DNA of 64,000 nt from Brachypodius melanocephalos (taxonomy: Eukaryota; Chordata; Aves; Passeriformes; Pycnonotidae), in the NCBI GenBank assembly GCA_013398615.1, contig VZSR01000055.1, positions 4,912,717-4,976,716 of the forward strand, read 5' to 3'. How positions within the stretch are numbered: the stretch's first letter is position 1; each line of letters opens with the position of its first letter. Both the position numbers and the translations under genes were made by a program. The notes under the pieces were generated by a model. The model was not told the DNA's origin. It saw only the letters and a program-made list of their open reading frames with translations, and ran no database searches. Shown here in pieces: positions 14,801 through 29,300 of the stretch.

Positions 14801-15544
14801 CCAAATTTCATCAAGTACAAACAAAAACAAATATCACTTATTAATTAGCCTTGTTTTTACCTCTCTTGTTGGTGCATTTTTAGTTGGAAAGAGATTCCAG
14901 GAGAGCAGGAAAGGGTTATGCAGAGCTCAGTGCAGCTTTTAGACACACCAGGAGGCCTTGCTGCAGGGTTCAGGTCTAAAGCAGCTCATGGGGATTTGCC
15001 CATCTGCTGAGACTGAGACAAGTTCTGCTTTCAAGGGTGTCTGTTCTTCCTGTGATTACCCCATCCATGTCCTCCTCAACCATCCAATTCAAGCACATAT
15101 TTCAATCCCATCCCTGAGCAAGTTACACTCCTGCCTTCCCATTTCAATTTCCACAGGGCAAATGAAGCTGATGGGAAGCTATTTGCCAAAGGTATGGTTA
15201 TTTCACCCAGCAGCCTGACAGGACTCCCAATCTGGATATTGCATTTACTGTTCCTGGGACAGATGCTCTCAGGCCTTTTCCCAGCATCATCTGCATACTC
15301 AAATTGCATGGACTTTACAGCCTCTCAAGCCTTCAGAGACATTGCTGCTAATTTAACCCTACAGGGCCACATTTTGCATCCCAAAGCAGGGGAAAGGATA
15401 ACTGTCAAAGCTCACACAGCAAAGGGTGAGGTTTCAGAACCTCTGATGCATTTGTTTGCCTCAGCAGAAGGTACAGCAGTGTTCTGAGGGCAAACTGTGT
15501 AACATACACATAAAATATACTAAATGTTTTCAAACTGAAGGAAG

Positions 15545-15760
15545 GCAGATTTGGATTTGATATAAAAAAGAAATTCTTTACAATGAGGGCAATGAGGGGC
15601 TGGAATAGGCTGCCCAGAGAAGGTGTGGATGCCCCATCCCGGGAAGTGTTTAAGGTTGGGACTTTGCAACCTGGTCTAAGGTGCCCCTATCCACAGCAAG
15701 GAAGTTGGAAGTTGATAATCTTTAAGGTCTCTTCCAACCCAAACCACTCTGTGATTCTGT
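15545..15760 (+). mobile_element. CR1 LINE 3' fragment
   Basis: Contains AAATTCTTTACAATGAGGGC, GGCTGCCCAGAGAAGGTGTG and CTCTTCCAACCCAAACCACT, ending in TGTGATTCTGTA: a bird CR1 3' end in plus orientation, about 450 bp past the candidate NSUN3 poly(A) signal. Confidence 0.88.
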
Positions 15761-16210
15761 AAAATTAATAAATTATAATGTCACACAACCCCATTTCCAC
15801 ATGAGCAAACAACCTACCTCTGTTCTTTAAAACAATGTTTTTAAAAACCAGGATGATCACCTTCCATCTGGGAAAGAACCCTTGGGGATGAAAGGGTTCC
15901 ACTCTGCTTCAAGACAAGCCTAGGCTGGAATATATACACCATTACTCTCTCAATTCATATTTTTGCAAGCTCAAAATAGAAGAATATTAATAAATTTAAA
16001 AAGCTGGTGTTGATCTAACTGCTGACATTTGCATCTGTAAACAAAAGACACCTTTGTTTTTTAAGTAAACAGCTTAACAAATATGAGACCTGTTCTGCCA
16101 GTGCTTGAAGATGACACTGTACATACAAATCAGTTCTTGCAGAAACACAGATTTCTAGATGTGTTTAGAGAGAATGCAGGACTTCCATGGCTTCAGACCA
16201 CTAAAAACCA

Positions 16211-16216
16211 TTTATT
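16211..16216 (-). terminator. Candidate NSUN3 poly(A) signal
   Basis: The first clear AATAAA on the minus strand (TTTATT on plus) is about 345 nt beyond the stop codon, which would give a short 3' UTR. No transcript evidence is available and later signals may also be used. Confidence 0.4.
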
Positions 16217-16559
16217 TAAAAACTTGTATTAGAACCAAGTTAGTAAATAAAAGAACCAAAACCAGTGCAAAATTCTACCACATTAGGCCTGTATTCTAGA
16301 ATCCAAATCCCTTTAAAAGCACCACCATGAAAACAATACAAAGCACCCTTGACTTCCTGAGGACTTCTCAGAGGCCCACAAGCCCACACTGGAAGGCACG
16401 TTCAGTATTTTAAGTTAAAATAAGTTAAATTTCTTGCTTCCTTTTGATCAGAAAACCGCAACACTCTAAATTCAGTTCCCCTGGATGGGTTCATATACAC
16501 ATACTGTATTTAAATCAATATTAATTTATCATATACTGCTTATAAACACCCAACAGGCA

Positions 16560-16830
16560 TCAGGTGGAGGACACTTTCTTTAACTTAGCCACATACATGG
16601 GACCCCAGGCTCTCCCTTTCTCTGGGAGAACCAGCAGCTCATGCTGCTGCATCCCACTGAGAAAAGTGAATTCCTGGGAAACCCCTCTGGCCATCCCACT
16701 TATATCCACAGGCATGACATTGCTGCAGGAGCTCAGGATGAGATCGATCACACTGCTGTTCTCTGCCTTGGAGAGGGTGCAAGTGGAATAGACCAAGGAC
16801 CCACCAGGACGCAGGGCTTTCACAGCAGAC
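16560..16830 (-). CDS. NSUN3: NSUN3 coding exon 6 (catalytic cysteine, C-terminus)
   Basis: Acceptor TTCTTTGCAG|GTCTGC, then 89 codons and a stop. It encodes KALRPGGSLVYSTCTLSKAE, with the motif VI nucleophile C289, and ends in AWGPMYVAKLKKVSST; the human protein ends with a similar GPMYVAKLKK segment. It is separated from exon 5 by about 8.97 kb. Confidence 0.96.
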
Positions 16831-19800
16831 CTGCAAAGAACAACAGGAAAAGGGGAAAAAAATCAACATCAAAAGTATCACACTGTTAGTGGGAGAATGT
16901 GCAGACTTATAAATCCAGAGTACAAATAAATATGACAAAAATAACATTACAGAAATGTCTTAACTGTATATAATTGACAGTTCAGGAAACCACCCACAAC
17001 ACAATTTTGCTTTTCACTTATTATTGTATTCTCAATTAGCTGAAGGTAACACCACAGTGACAAGTACAAAGCAGCATCCGTTCAGAATATACATCAAGCA
17101 CTCCCGTGCTCAGCACTGCTGTGAAAATGCTGCAACTGCATACAAAATGGGTTACCCCACATCAAAAGGACCAGTCAGACACTTGGCAAGATGCTCGTGT
17201 GAACCTGCAGTGATAGCCTGAATTAATGACTGGGCTGTACTTTTAGAAACATTCCTGCTAATTCTGCAACTTATTTAGCAGGTAAGAGGATTTGGGGGTG
17301 TGACTGAGCCACTGCTTTTCAACATCATGTTTTAAGGATCATATATTGTCTGTTTATGTGCCCTTCATTTATTAACCTGTTGACAAATTTGGACTAAACA
17401 AAGGCAGAAGAGTGGCTTAAAGCCTGAAAGCTTCACAACTACTGGTGGATGGGGGGAACAGAGGTTCTTTATCACTTTACCACTGAAACTGCATTTAAAT
17501 AAACTACTTATTTCCCATTACAGCAGATCTGCCAAGTCCTTATCCAGACACATGAAATACAACCTATGAGTATAGAAATGAGATATGCAAGTTATATTCA
17601 CCTACTCCAAATTAAGACAGAAAGAAGAAAACTCAAAAATCTTGTACCACAGAAGAGTATTCTTCAAACTTGGTACCATCACACTTCTAAAAGAGGAAGC
17701 TACACAAAAGATTCATTTGCCATAGAAACATTGTCTGAAGATAAATGCCATTAAATCATACATTTTTGAGCCATTTTTGGCTCAAAGACTGGATTGTAAG
17801 CTGGTATATAAATAGATATATATGTATATATACTACAGGCAAATACCACATTAAATACAGTTGTTCCCTCAATAAGATTTCTTTTGTTTAATAACAAGAA
17901 AATCAGAACAGGTGAATGGTGTAAATGACACTGAATAATCAGAGATTTGTAGATATTACTGACAAAACCATGCTCACACACTCCCCACGCCCCAACGAAA
18001 AAAATATCCTGGGACAAATAATAAAAAAAAAAAATCTCCTCAAATCAGATGAGGTGAGCAGCCCCCAAATGCAGGAAGTTTGATTCCAAGTCTGGATAAA
18101 CAAAGACAATGCCATAGAAATAGCAATCCCTCCAGTAACAAGCTGAGGACTTCCCAAGGGTGATGGCTAACATAAAACAGTTAAAAAAAGGAAAAAAGAA
18201 AATAGAAGGAGGGGAAGATAAGGCCTTTTAACAGAACTGCAACTTTTTGGGAAAACAATCAATAAAGAAAAGCTTCAGTGCAAAGCTAATGACAGATCAA
18301 AGCTGCTCTGAAAGTCCTGTCCAAAATAACATGGGAACACCAGGACAAATGACTGCTTCAGATAGTGATAAGATCAGGTGAAAACTCCTGAGAATTATAC
18401 CAAGCCTATTTCTCTTGGGAGCACACACATTACTTTGCTCAATTCTTTTACAAGTCTTGGTTATGCTGATCAGCAAGCCAAGTATATATTTTACTGAAGT
18501 CTATGACTTAACTTAGTGTAAAAAGGACAGAGCTCTCTTAACTGATGGTGCTCTAAGAAAAATATGTGTTTAATGCCTCTGTGGCATCAGTCTTCAGCAA
18601 AAAGATGGAGGGAGTGAGCACATCCAGTCTTATTGAGGGAGCCATTCCAAGTTTAGCCTGTTAAAGCCAAAACCAGGTTACAGTGCACTTAGGTTTTCAG
18701 TTTAACTGGGCCTAGAGGACTTATTTGAGGCTGCTCTGAAAAAATTCAGTTAAACCTATTAATTAGTTAAAACTAGAAGCTTATCTCACACCCCTGAGTA
18801 GCTTTCCAAAGCCTGCAGAAATGTTTGAGAATGCTCCTACCACAGGCTGGTAGAGCACAACATTCACACTGCCACCTTGAGAGTGTGAAAGAGAGCAGGT
18901 GGGACCCTGACATCCCTCCCAGCTCTCACCTTCTAAAATTTTGCACTTACCAGAAGCCATTTGAATTGCCAGATATTCATCCTGGCATCCCAACACACAT
19001 TTACTCCTTAGAGGGCTCCAAAAGCAGCAGCTCTGGACCCAAAAGCTGTTTCTCCCCTGCTCCTTTCCTTGTTGGCAGCTGCCCATTTAAAAGGGCAGGG
19101 CTCACTCATGCTGCTGCTCTTGGCCCGTCTGAGGAACCACAGTGCATCCACATAGATGGAATTAACTAAACTAAAGCAGAGCAGGGATGTGCAACCTTCC
19201 CTTCTGGTGGAAACACATCAAGAGACCCTGATGCTTTGTCTCTTGGGCTCACACCCATCTGGGCAAATTTGAAACCATTTTTTCACCCCACGTATTGATC
19301 TCGCTTTCTATCTTTCACATTAGAACTCCAAGAGAACAGAGATGAAGTCTAAGTGGGCTCCTATGAAGTCGAGCTGATCTTCAGATTATTATCAGAATCC
19401 ACCTACATAACTCATTTTTGACAGACTTTTCCCTGCCAGCTACACCTTTTCCATGCATGCAGGAGTGCCAAGACCTGAGGGCAGGCAGCAAGCTTGGGAA
19501 TGTTTTAATGTGACAATTGAGATGTACTTTCAGCAGACCTGAGAATTTTACTCAGAGAAGCAGATAATGGCAATCACTTTCCTACTTCTAAGACAGCATC
19601 TAGACAAGAGAGAAAATTATTTTACCATGTAAAGTGGGAAAGATAAAAGATAGAAAAAGTAGATGTTGTAACAAGCTACAAGGTTAAAAGCCTGGACACT
19701 TGCTAAACGTCCTTTTTTCCCGTATAGAAATCAAGAATCTCTCAAGACAACATTTTCAAGGGCACCATGCTCCTCCAGCTGAGTCCATCAGAGGAAGAGC

Positions 19801-22800
19801 AGCACAAGCCTCTGAAGGAAAACTTGAAAATCTCACCTCAAAATCCCCAGCGTCTAAACCCCAACTTGTGAATCTTCTCTGGCCCACGACCCAAAAAGGT
19901 CAGCCTTGCTCAGCGCAGCTCTCTTTATTTTGAGCCTAAACCAGGAATTTAAATATCTGAGGAGAATGACTTCAGGCAGCAAGGTTAATCAATGTATCTA
20001 TCCATCTTGCCAAGTGCAGCAACAGTTGTTTCAGCGCCTGTGCTCAAAGTCAAGGCACGCCAGCCCTGATTAAGTCCTGCTTGGCTGCTGATAAACCTGC
20101 AGGGAGCTGCGAAATTCCAAGTGAGGAAGGGCTGGGCTCAAAGTCACACGGGGTGACACTGAGCTGGGCCAGCAGAGCCAGGGAGCTGGGTCCTCTCCTC
20201 ATCAGCAGCACAGAGAATTCATTCAGGAGAGGATTTGATCATCAGAGAATTTCCTCATCAGAGAATTGTTCAAATACATTCAAGAAACTTCCTCTCTAAT
20301 CACTGCAGGAAAACAAGCTCATCGAAGGGATAGGCTGGAGATGAAGCACAACTTAGTCCTACTATAACTCCACCATCTAGGAATTAAGATTTCTCTTTCA
20401 CTATGAATCCTAGTTATGGACATTTCCCTGAAGCAATTCAGTGCCTGATACTTTGCAACTCCCAAAAATGGGAAGTCAAATCTAGAATGATTAAGATGCC
20501 AAAATATTTTTTCACCTTCCTCTTATTACAGTGCCCTGTTTAAAAAACCCCACAGTATTTAAAGGTAGTTAATCTGCAGTTCTTTTTCTCTTAGTGGCAC
20601 ACATGACACTTCTGTTTATTAAAGAGCTAAAACTTTCAGCTGAAATAAAGATCTAGTTAACATCATCATTTTATTTCAGGTACATATATTTCCTGTAATA
20701 GATTTTACAAGTTTACAGGCACTACTACTGCAAGGTTTCATGCTTCACATGAAGAAACATCAGAACACACACTAGGAGCCCTGGAAACTTTTTCTGTCCA
20801 TCTCATTCACCAAGTTCTGTAAAACAAATTAACGCATGCAGACTGCTGCTCTCCTCTTTCTAAATGAGATTTTACAGCACTGACAAGAAACAGGCCAAAA
20901 ATACTTTCTATTTTTGCAGGGTGTGTCTCTGGGTACAGGTTCATATTGTTCTGTGGAAGTTAGAGGTAAAACAGATGCATTAACCTATCCTAACTCCCTG
21001 TATTACAGGGGTACCAGAAAAGACTTTGAAAAGAAATATATTACTTCAAACCTTTTTTTTTTTTTTTTTTTTTTTTAAGCTTATTTCTCAAGATTTACTA
21101 AATCAGGGAAAACAAAACAGCATTACTGTTTAATATCTCAGGGAAAAAAAAATCATGACAAACCCAAAAAGCTCTTCCATGCAACTAAAATGTAGTTAGC
21201 CATGACTTAAGTATTTTTCCCACTGAGAGAGAAAAGCCTTGGTGTCTCAAACATCCTTTTAAACTGGGCAGACACAAAAACATGTATTTCATACCACAGG
21301 CAGCACCTGCATGTCCAGCCTATCCTCTTGTGCTTGGGTTTATGCTGCATGCCATGGGAAGGGGCAGCATTAATTATGTTAATCATTTGACCATTTTCTG
21401 TATTAAAGTGAAAAGATGACACGATTTTAAGGCAATTTTAAACTAACACAACACTTCAACAGTGCCATCTTTTGGCAACTACGACGTATTTCTGCTCAAC
21501 AGGCAAGATAATGTCTCATCAGAATAAAAAATGCCAGTTCTATTCTTTTTATGGACTTAAAATATCCCCATTACCTTTTGCCTCTCAAGAGTCACAATAC
21601 GACCTGCATGTTAAAGGTTTTGCTCTTATTAATTTGAACCTGGACAAAATGATAAAGAAAATCCTTCAGTGTCAAAAGAGCAATTTTTTTTAATACTCTG
21701 AGATGGGCAGTGACACTAGTTCAAGCACTCCCCTCTGCTCCTCTCTAAGTAAACTCTGCTCCTGTGGGGAAACATTGCAGCTCAGAATAACAGGAGTATC
21801 ATGAAAATCAACTGCCTTTTTTAACACTAAATTCAATTATAAATAAAAGAAGAGCTTTTTTCTCTTCAGGCATCAAAACCCCCTCAACTAAACAACCAAA
21901 ACTCACAAATCCAAAAAAAACCCCAGTCTGTTCTACCCTAGAGAAAATTTTTTCCCAAAAATCCTGATAAGCAACAGTTCTACTGCAAATAATTCTAAAT
22001 TATTCTAAAGCAAAGACCAAACAAACAGCTAGAAGTATTGATCTTTCTCCTTTAATGCATGGTGACTTCAGGAATACTCATCCTGTTAAAAGAGGCATAT
22101 CAGACAGCCCAGGAGGGAGAATGAAACCCCTCTGAAGGCCACTAAAGAGAATTTTGGGGTTAGTGGTTACCCTCATAGCTCATAACACACACAGAGAAAG
22201 GGCTGAAGGTGGAATTAAAGCAAAGCTTGTGCCTGAATTCAAATATGTGATTCCAAAATGCTGCTGAGTAGCTTATTTGGTTAGTCATACAGTTATTTAT
22301 CTATTCAGTAAACCTGGCTTAGCAACATATCCTAAGAGACTTGATCCATAAGTTATTCACAGGGTGCTGCCACACTTAAAATCAGAAACCATTTATTTTA
22401 ACATCTCTGATGGAACACCTGGAGCCACAGCAGTGGCCACTGCACTCTCTCTTTGGGAAGAAATTCCAACCAACCACATAAAACCTCCGACAACCCAAGC
22501 AAAAGTGTTGTGGGGAAAGGCACAGCACAAGCACACACAAAATATTCACCTTTTGCAAGACAAAAAGTGGCTAAAGAATCCTATCATCCACACAATGCAC
22601 AACAGATTTGCTGGTCCAACAGTTGGAGTTCTCGAAAATTCCCTCTGGAGCTAATTGAGAAGATGGGTTTGGACAATAAAAGGATTAACTGGGCAGCTAG
22701 AGAGGAGCAAAAGGAAAAATTCCAGGGAAAAGAGCTGAAGATGTGATAAAGCAATTCTCAGCACAATTTACTCCACACAGCAGAAATGGTACAGTGGTGA

Positions 22801-25800
22801 CATATGCTAAATATGTGATTTTATAAACACAATTTTTGCCTTCACTCTATAACCACAAAAAAGCCCAGCTAAAAGCACACAATTCCTCTCCTGTGGATTA
22901 TTTTCACAATTCAGTGAAAATACAGAGCTGTTTAATTACTCAGAGATGGTGTGTACAGGAGAGTTCCAGCAGTCTGAATGCCTTTGCTGAGTTTTCTAAA
23001 TTGTGTTCTGTTGGATTTCTTTTCTGCTGAGCCCTAACACAAGTTCCTTTCAGATGCAGAAACCAGCCTAAGAATCATTACAACATCCATAACAGTTTAA
23101 CCACTACGTAATTGGGCATTCAAGCTTAGCCCAAAATTTAACTTCTCTCTGAGAACTGATAACATTAGTAAATTTGCTTTTGGGAACCACTGCATTTTGT
23201 GTTAGCATTTAGCAGCAGGAAATGAATATTCCTTTTTTTTTTTTTTTTAAGCTTGCAATTTGTTTTCTGCACGAACACCAAATAATAACAAGATTTGCAC
23301 TGTGTTCTTGGATTAGAGCACTCAGCAGGGATGTTTTGGTTTGGGTACAAGCAATCATTACAATTTCAATTTTCTTCAAATCAGTGGTGTCCTCATTGCT
23401 TAGAACATTTGCTGTTCAGCATTTATATCACTTATTTACATTTCAGATTTTATGCAGGCTGCAGGAGGAAGACTGTTGCATCAGTTTCTTCCAGATCTTC
23501 ACTCTCTGAAGCCTCTGTGTACTTAATTAATTACATTGTATTGCAAACTTTACTTTTCCCTCCTTAATTTCCCTCTTTGATGGCCCCAGCTTCCTCCAAA
23601 ACAGATCCATAAAAAACAAACTGAGGTGAAGCATTTCCTTAATTAAGAAGGAGGGAATCTCAAATTTTAGGCTGTTGCTTGACAGAAATAAAATAGAACT
23701 CCACTCTGCATTTCATTCCTCTCATTTTTACGTTACACTTAATCCTCCTGCTAAACTGAAACAATGCTTGGTCTCTCAAGCTTCACCTTCAAATCACAGG
23801 ATGGTTTGGGTTGGAAGGGACCTAAAGATCATCCATTTACACCCCCATTCATGGGCAGGGACACCTTCCATTACCCCAGGTTGCTCCAAGCCCCATCCAG
23901 CCCGGCCTTGGACACTGCCAGGGATCCAGGAGCAGCCACAGCTTCTCTGGGCACCCTGTGCCAGGGCCTCACCATCCTCACAGGGAAGAATTTTTTCCTA
24001 CTATCCCATCTAAACCCACTTCCTCTCAATTTGAAGCCATTCCCCTTGTCCTGTCACTCCCTGCTCTTATAATGCATTTCTTACATTACTCTCAATACAA
24101 CTGCTGGGGTTCAGTCTCAAATTTTTTTTTTTTGTTTACAGAACCAAGGTCAGGAACACCTGGGAGCATAAAGCACCAGGAAATCTGAATCAATGAACCA
24201 GACAGCTCTGCACGGGCTGGCTCATGTAAAAAGCAGTACAGCTGGATTTGTGGAGGCTCAGCCCTCCTGAGTATTACTGGAAGTACTGGAGAAGGGATTC
24301 AAACTCAACTTTTGATTTATAATTATGCACGCTAGTTAAAGAGAGGCTTGAAGACAGAAGGATTCCAGAATTTTGGTTCTAATGCACTTGTCATGAACCA
24401 TTAGGCCTTTTCTCACCTTGCTTTATTATTTCCTTTTTCCCCTTTCACATGGGATCTAAGATGTCTCTAGAACTGGGAGTTCACTCTAAAGTGAGCAGGT
24501 AAAAAACAACAATAACCAGCCAGTGGACAGCTGTGTTTCAAATATTTTACCCAATAACCCAAATAACCCAACCAATAACCCTCATATCCTTTACCAATCA
24601 CCCTTTCATCCAATAACCCTCATAAACTAACCCTTCAAAGTAACCTGCCTTTTACAACAATTTTTATAGCAAAGGTATTTTGTCTTTACAAATTCTTATT
24701 ACTATTGCTAAAGTAAAGAATATTTTCAACAGAAAAGTTCTCTCTCTCTATTTAGGAATAATTCAATTAAATCTGATTTGGGCTGACAGGAATGTATTTT
24801 TTTTTTAAAACAAGGTTTCTGCTGTCATGAGTTCTCCAGGATTACGATGTGGAATGATTTATGCAAATTCTCAGAATTTCTCTGCATGATGTATGCTTCC
24901 TTTTGCTACAGGTTCACAAATTGGATTTTCTATGTCAGATATTGAAAAGGGGAAACTGAAACAGGTCAATGTTTTAAATGTGATTGATTTCTTCAAAGGA
25001 AATGGATGACATGATGCATTACTGCAATAAGATCCTCATATTTCTGTTATAAATCACAGGCTTCTGCCAGGCCTTTTTCAACTGGAAGTCTTGCAAAACT
25101 ATCTTGAACTGCAATGGGAACTTTCCATATATTTTTTTTTTTAATAATATGTTATTTTTCCCTCAATTTGCTTTGACAGATGGACTTCAGGCATGACTGT
25201 TACTTCACAAATAACATTCAAGTTTAGAAGGTTTTATTGAAAAGTCACTCTTTTGTTTCCCCCATGAGAAAACCTGTGCAGTTTGAAATGCTTTACAAAT
25301 GCCAGCCCATGGCTGGTAGCATTAAAATGTGTAATACACGACAGCCTGGCTTTGGATTATTGGGGGGATGCTCTCAAAAATGAACAATCTTCTCTTTCCC
25401 TCACCAAATCTCATTTTCTTTTACTGTTTTGCCCTGTCACTTAGGACTGGGAGCCCTTCTGTGCTACAAACAATTGATATGGAATATATCTAAGCCCATT
25501 TTAGCTGTGTCCAGCTAAAGTATTTTGATTTTAAACCAGCCTGTTGTGAGTCATCTGCAAATGGACATTTCTATGAATAAGTGAGTTAAGAGGATCAAGG
25601 CCTCACTGCTTATATCACCCACACAGATTTCCACATCCTCATTATCTTAGACCCACTAGTTACTCTAAACAGCACCACAACCACATATTCCTGACATTAT
25701 TTACAGAGGAGGAATCCTGGGTTTGTTCGTTAAATCTTGCCCCCATGTAATTTTTATTAATTACAGAAAGTTCCCTTAGCTTTTTGCACTTCTCACCTTA

Positions 25801-26366
25801 GAAGGTGGAACTGCAGGGAAGACAACTCCTTCCTTTGCCTGAGCCTGAGCACAGCCTGCTGAGGGTCAGCAGAGAAGAGCCAGCTTCTGTCATTGGAACA
25901 AGGAGCATCAACCAGTACCTAGACAATTGATAAAGTCAAATAATAAAAAAAAAAAAAAATGAAGATAGTCACATTTGAACACCATATGCCAAAATATATT
26001 CAATTTTCTTTTGCAAATATTAAGAAAATTTTATTTTCCATTTTGAGGGTGAAATGATTCCATTGCTATTTTAGATGTTTTTTCTGGGATTAGCAGGTGG
26101 GGAGATAAAAATTAGCGCTGTAGAAGTAAGATCTACCTGAGCATCTCTCTCTTGTTCTCTTCCCTTTCCTAATTACACATCATGCAAAGATTACAGCTAC
26201 AAGGTCTTCAGAATTCACTCCAAAGGCTGAAAAGGCAACATTATCCAACATAAGAATAAATGCACTACAAGCTTTATAAAGTGTTTCCTGAGGCTCTACA
26301 AATCCTGCACATAACTTCATTTCCCTTGATAGGTCAGGTATTTTTGTGGGGGGCCAGGAAGAAGGG

Positions 26367-26397
<31 letters not shown>

Positions 26398-29300
26398 ATT
26401 AAAAAGATAGCAGCATAGGAAGAAGAATGCAGAAATTCAGTTTGCCAATAATGATGCTACCTTGTCATAAAATTCAGGGTGAAGATCTCCAACCTGTCGG
26501 CCATCCAGTTTAGAGACCGTTATCGAGTTAATCAAAGGGCCTGGGATGAAGGATTCTATTGTCTGCTCCAACCATCTTGACCTCAAATCATCATATTCAT
26601 TACAGTGAAAATGACCTTAGGAAATGAAGGAAAAACCGAAAAAGTAAACACCCAAAAAAAAGTCTTTAATTTTTTTTTCCGTTTTGTTTCCACAAACACA
26701 AGAAGTCAGACCCATTTTGGAAGTTCTACTGCATTGCCATGAGTACCATGGAGTTTACACGTTATGTGCCTGAGTCATTGGACTTTTCAGAATACTACTG
26801 AATTTTTATAAACATAGATAAATTTCAACATGCTCCTACAGAGCAAACCCTAAATATTTACTAGCAAATCCTTCTGTAGCAATAGATTTCCACAGTGAAA
26901 CAAACTTTAATCATATCCAAAGAGGGAGTGTCTTCCTGGGCTCCTTGAGCCACCCTCTAAATGAAGTGCATGCCCTATATTACTAAATTGCCTTTTAAAT
27001 AAATAAAACATCAATTTTGGTATCTTAAGTTACATCTTAGCATTCACTGAGGCATATTAAGAACTAAATTCTTCACATCTTCCATTCTCAGCAACAGTTT
27101 GGTCTCTTCAGAAGCAGACAGAGGGTGAAGTGTTGGGTCTTCTTTTCCTAAACCTTCTGAAAGGATAATTCCTATTTAATTTACTTCATTAGCATCACCT
27201 CATTCCTCTAGAAGAGGGAGTGAAACCAGTTGTCATCAGCTGGTCAGGTGGTTATGGTAATAGTCTCATCAGCAGGAGCATAAGGTGTTGTGAACAGCTT
27301 GAAACAATTATTACCCAAGCAAATAAACTTGGAAACAGCAATCCCAGCCTGCTTTAACTCCCTGGCCCAAGCTACCGCTTGCTGCTGCCTTCTAAACACT
27401 GATTATCTCAGGATCCTTCTCCAACCAATTCCTGACCATAAACCTTCTCCCTTTGCCCACATCTTGCACATTTAATTTCTTATGCTCTGCTTTACATCAG
27501 CCCACTTAAATGTACCTGTAATATTTGCACAGCACTGACAAAAGAGGCAGCAGAGGAAGAGGAAAAAGGAGAAGTATTCTCAGATTCAGATTACTTACAT
27601 TCCCATGTCAACAAATTGATGTGGCTTTAAGTAACTTCTGGAGAGATAACAATGGAGAAAAAATCCACAGAGCTACCCCACTTTTGCCTATCACTCTGCA
27701 GTAACCTATGTTAAAGTAAAGACTGCACTTTTAATCCTCCTTTAGGCAAACACATTTCATAAAATCCTTATTAAACAGCATGGAACTAGGTGGAACACCA
27801 ACTGTTGTTTGGTTTTTCTTCCCCCACCAGCACCTGGCTCCATTACCTGGCCAGGCACACTGCAGGATAGCTACAGATTTGCCCCCTGGTGCAGCACAGA
27901 GATCCAGAACATCCTCCCCATCCTGCACCTCCAAGGCCAGCACGGGCAGCAGCGAGGCAGCATTGAGCAGGTAATACTCCTTCAGTCTGCCAGGCTGGTG
28001 TTTCTGTGCAGGGAATCTGCCAGGAGCCATCCTGCTGTAACATCTGAAGGCTGCTGGCAGGTAGGGCAGAGCTGCCGGGAAGGCAGGATGGTATCCCTGC
28101 TCAGCCAGGCTGCTCTCCAGGCCGGGGCTCTGGCTGAACCTGTTCAGCAGCACGGCATGCTGCCAGCACCACGGCGAGGTCAGCACATCTCTAGGGGGCA
28201 AAAAGGAAAAGCCATTCAGTAACCCGTCAAATAAAACAGTCTAGGAAGCCTTTACTCACAGCCTCGCCATTGGATAATTCTCTAATTAGAAATCACAGGA
28301 ATTAATGTAATCAGAAATCAATCATTTTGGCTAGAAAAGTATGTACGAAAAACATTTCAATAGGAAATCAAGCCACTGGTTTTTCTAATTATTGCATTTA
28401 AAACACCAACTTATTCTAAAACAAGATATTCTCCATTTTTCTTATTTATGTAGAAGATATAAATGATGAAGCATAATGCTACTCCTGACTATAAAGTACC
28501 TCCCTAGAGACAAAGAATAACTGTAATATCAGTTGTAAACTACAAAAATAATCACACGCACATTGGCTTTACAATGCTCATTCCAGCCAACACTAAAATG
28601 CTATTTTCACAAACGTTCTTTTTTACACTTTATGTTCTCCAAACACTGGGCCAGTAAAACTTAAATTAATAGATATTTTTGGAAGACAGATAGCAGTAGT
28701 ATGTGATAGAAACATGCTTGTTTGTCTTTCAGTTTGCTCTTTCAGGCCCTTCTTACATGGATTTCCTCCCTTTCTGTTTGAATTCCTATAGTAATTTCTC
28801 ATTTAATCTCAAAAAAAAAAAAATAGTATTTCTCAGGAGTATTCACCACCTAAAGCAGAAAAAATGCATTGATTCAACAGAAGAGTTTTTGACTAAATTA
28901 AACTAATGCTATGCATCTATGCTTTTTACAGGGTTGTTTGGTTTTTAATAATGAAATTCTTCAGCAGCTGTGTGATCAAGACCCAAATTAACTGACAGCC
29001 TTTCCCATACGTGTCATTACTAATTCAACTCCTTATCTCTCTCCAAAGCCACAGACCTGACATGGCTCCATGCATCTCCCAGTTCTGCCGTGTACTGCTT
29101 CTCAAAGTGATCCAGAACCACCTGACAGATCTGCTTCTGGAGCTTCCCTTTGGTTATCTTTTCCAGCTCCAAAGGAAGAAAGAAAAAAAGTAGTAAAGGC
29201 AAATTAAACTCTTTCTAGCACCCAGTAGAATTAGCAAAGAACACTTTACTAATAACATCAAGCTGGTATCAGTGATATTAGAATGCTCCAATAGTAAGAC

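Larger units (their letters stand above)
1..16200. other. Intergenic DNA downstream of NSUN3
   Basis: No exon, RNA gene or recognisable protein fragment was found on either strand. The ORFs here are short, overlapping in several frames and low in conserved composition. It holds two clear CR1 fragments, an AT microsatellite, a compound CT/TA repeat, a 16-bp triplication and A-rich tracts, each listed separately. Confidence 0.7.
16831..25796 (-). other. NSUN3: NSUN3 intron 5
   Basis: Nearly 9 kb with proper GTGAGA and TTTGCAG ends. It contains a CR1 fragment (23.8-24.07 kb), a 24-T run and a TAACCC-rich patch near 24.6 kb. I see no coding exon within it. Confidence 0.85.

Noticed and set aside
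15194..15487. 97-aa plus-strand ORF
   Set aside because: A hydrophobic start suggested a signal peptide, but nothing else matches a family and no gene context supports it.
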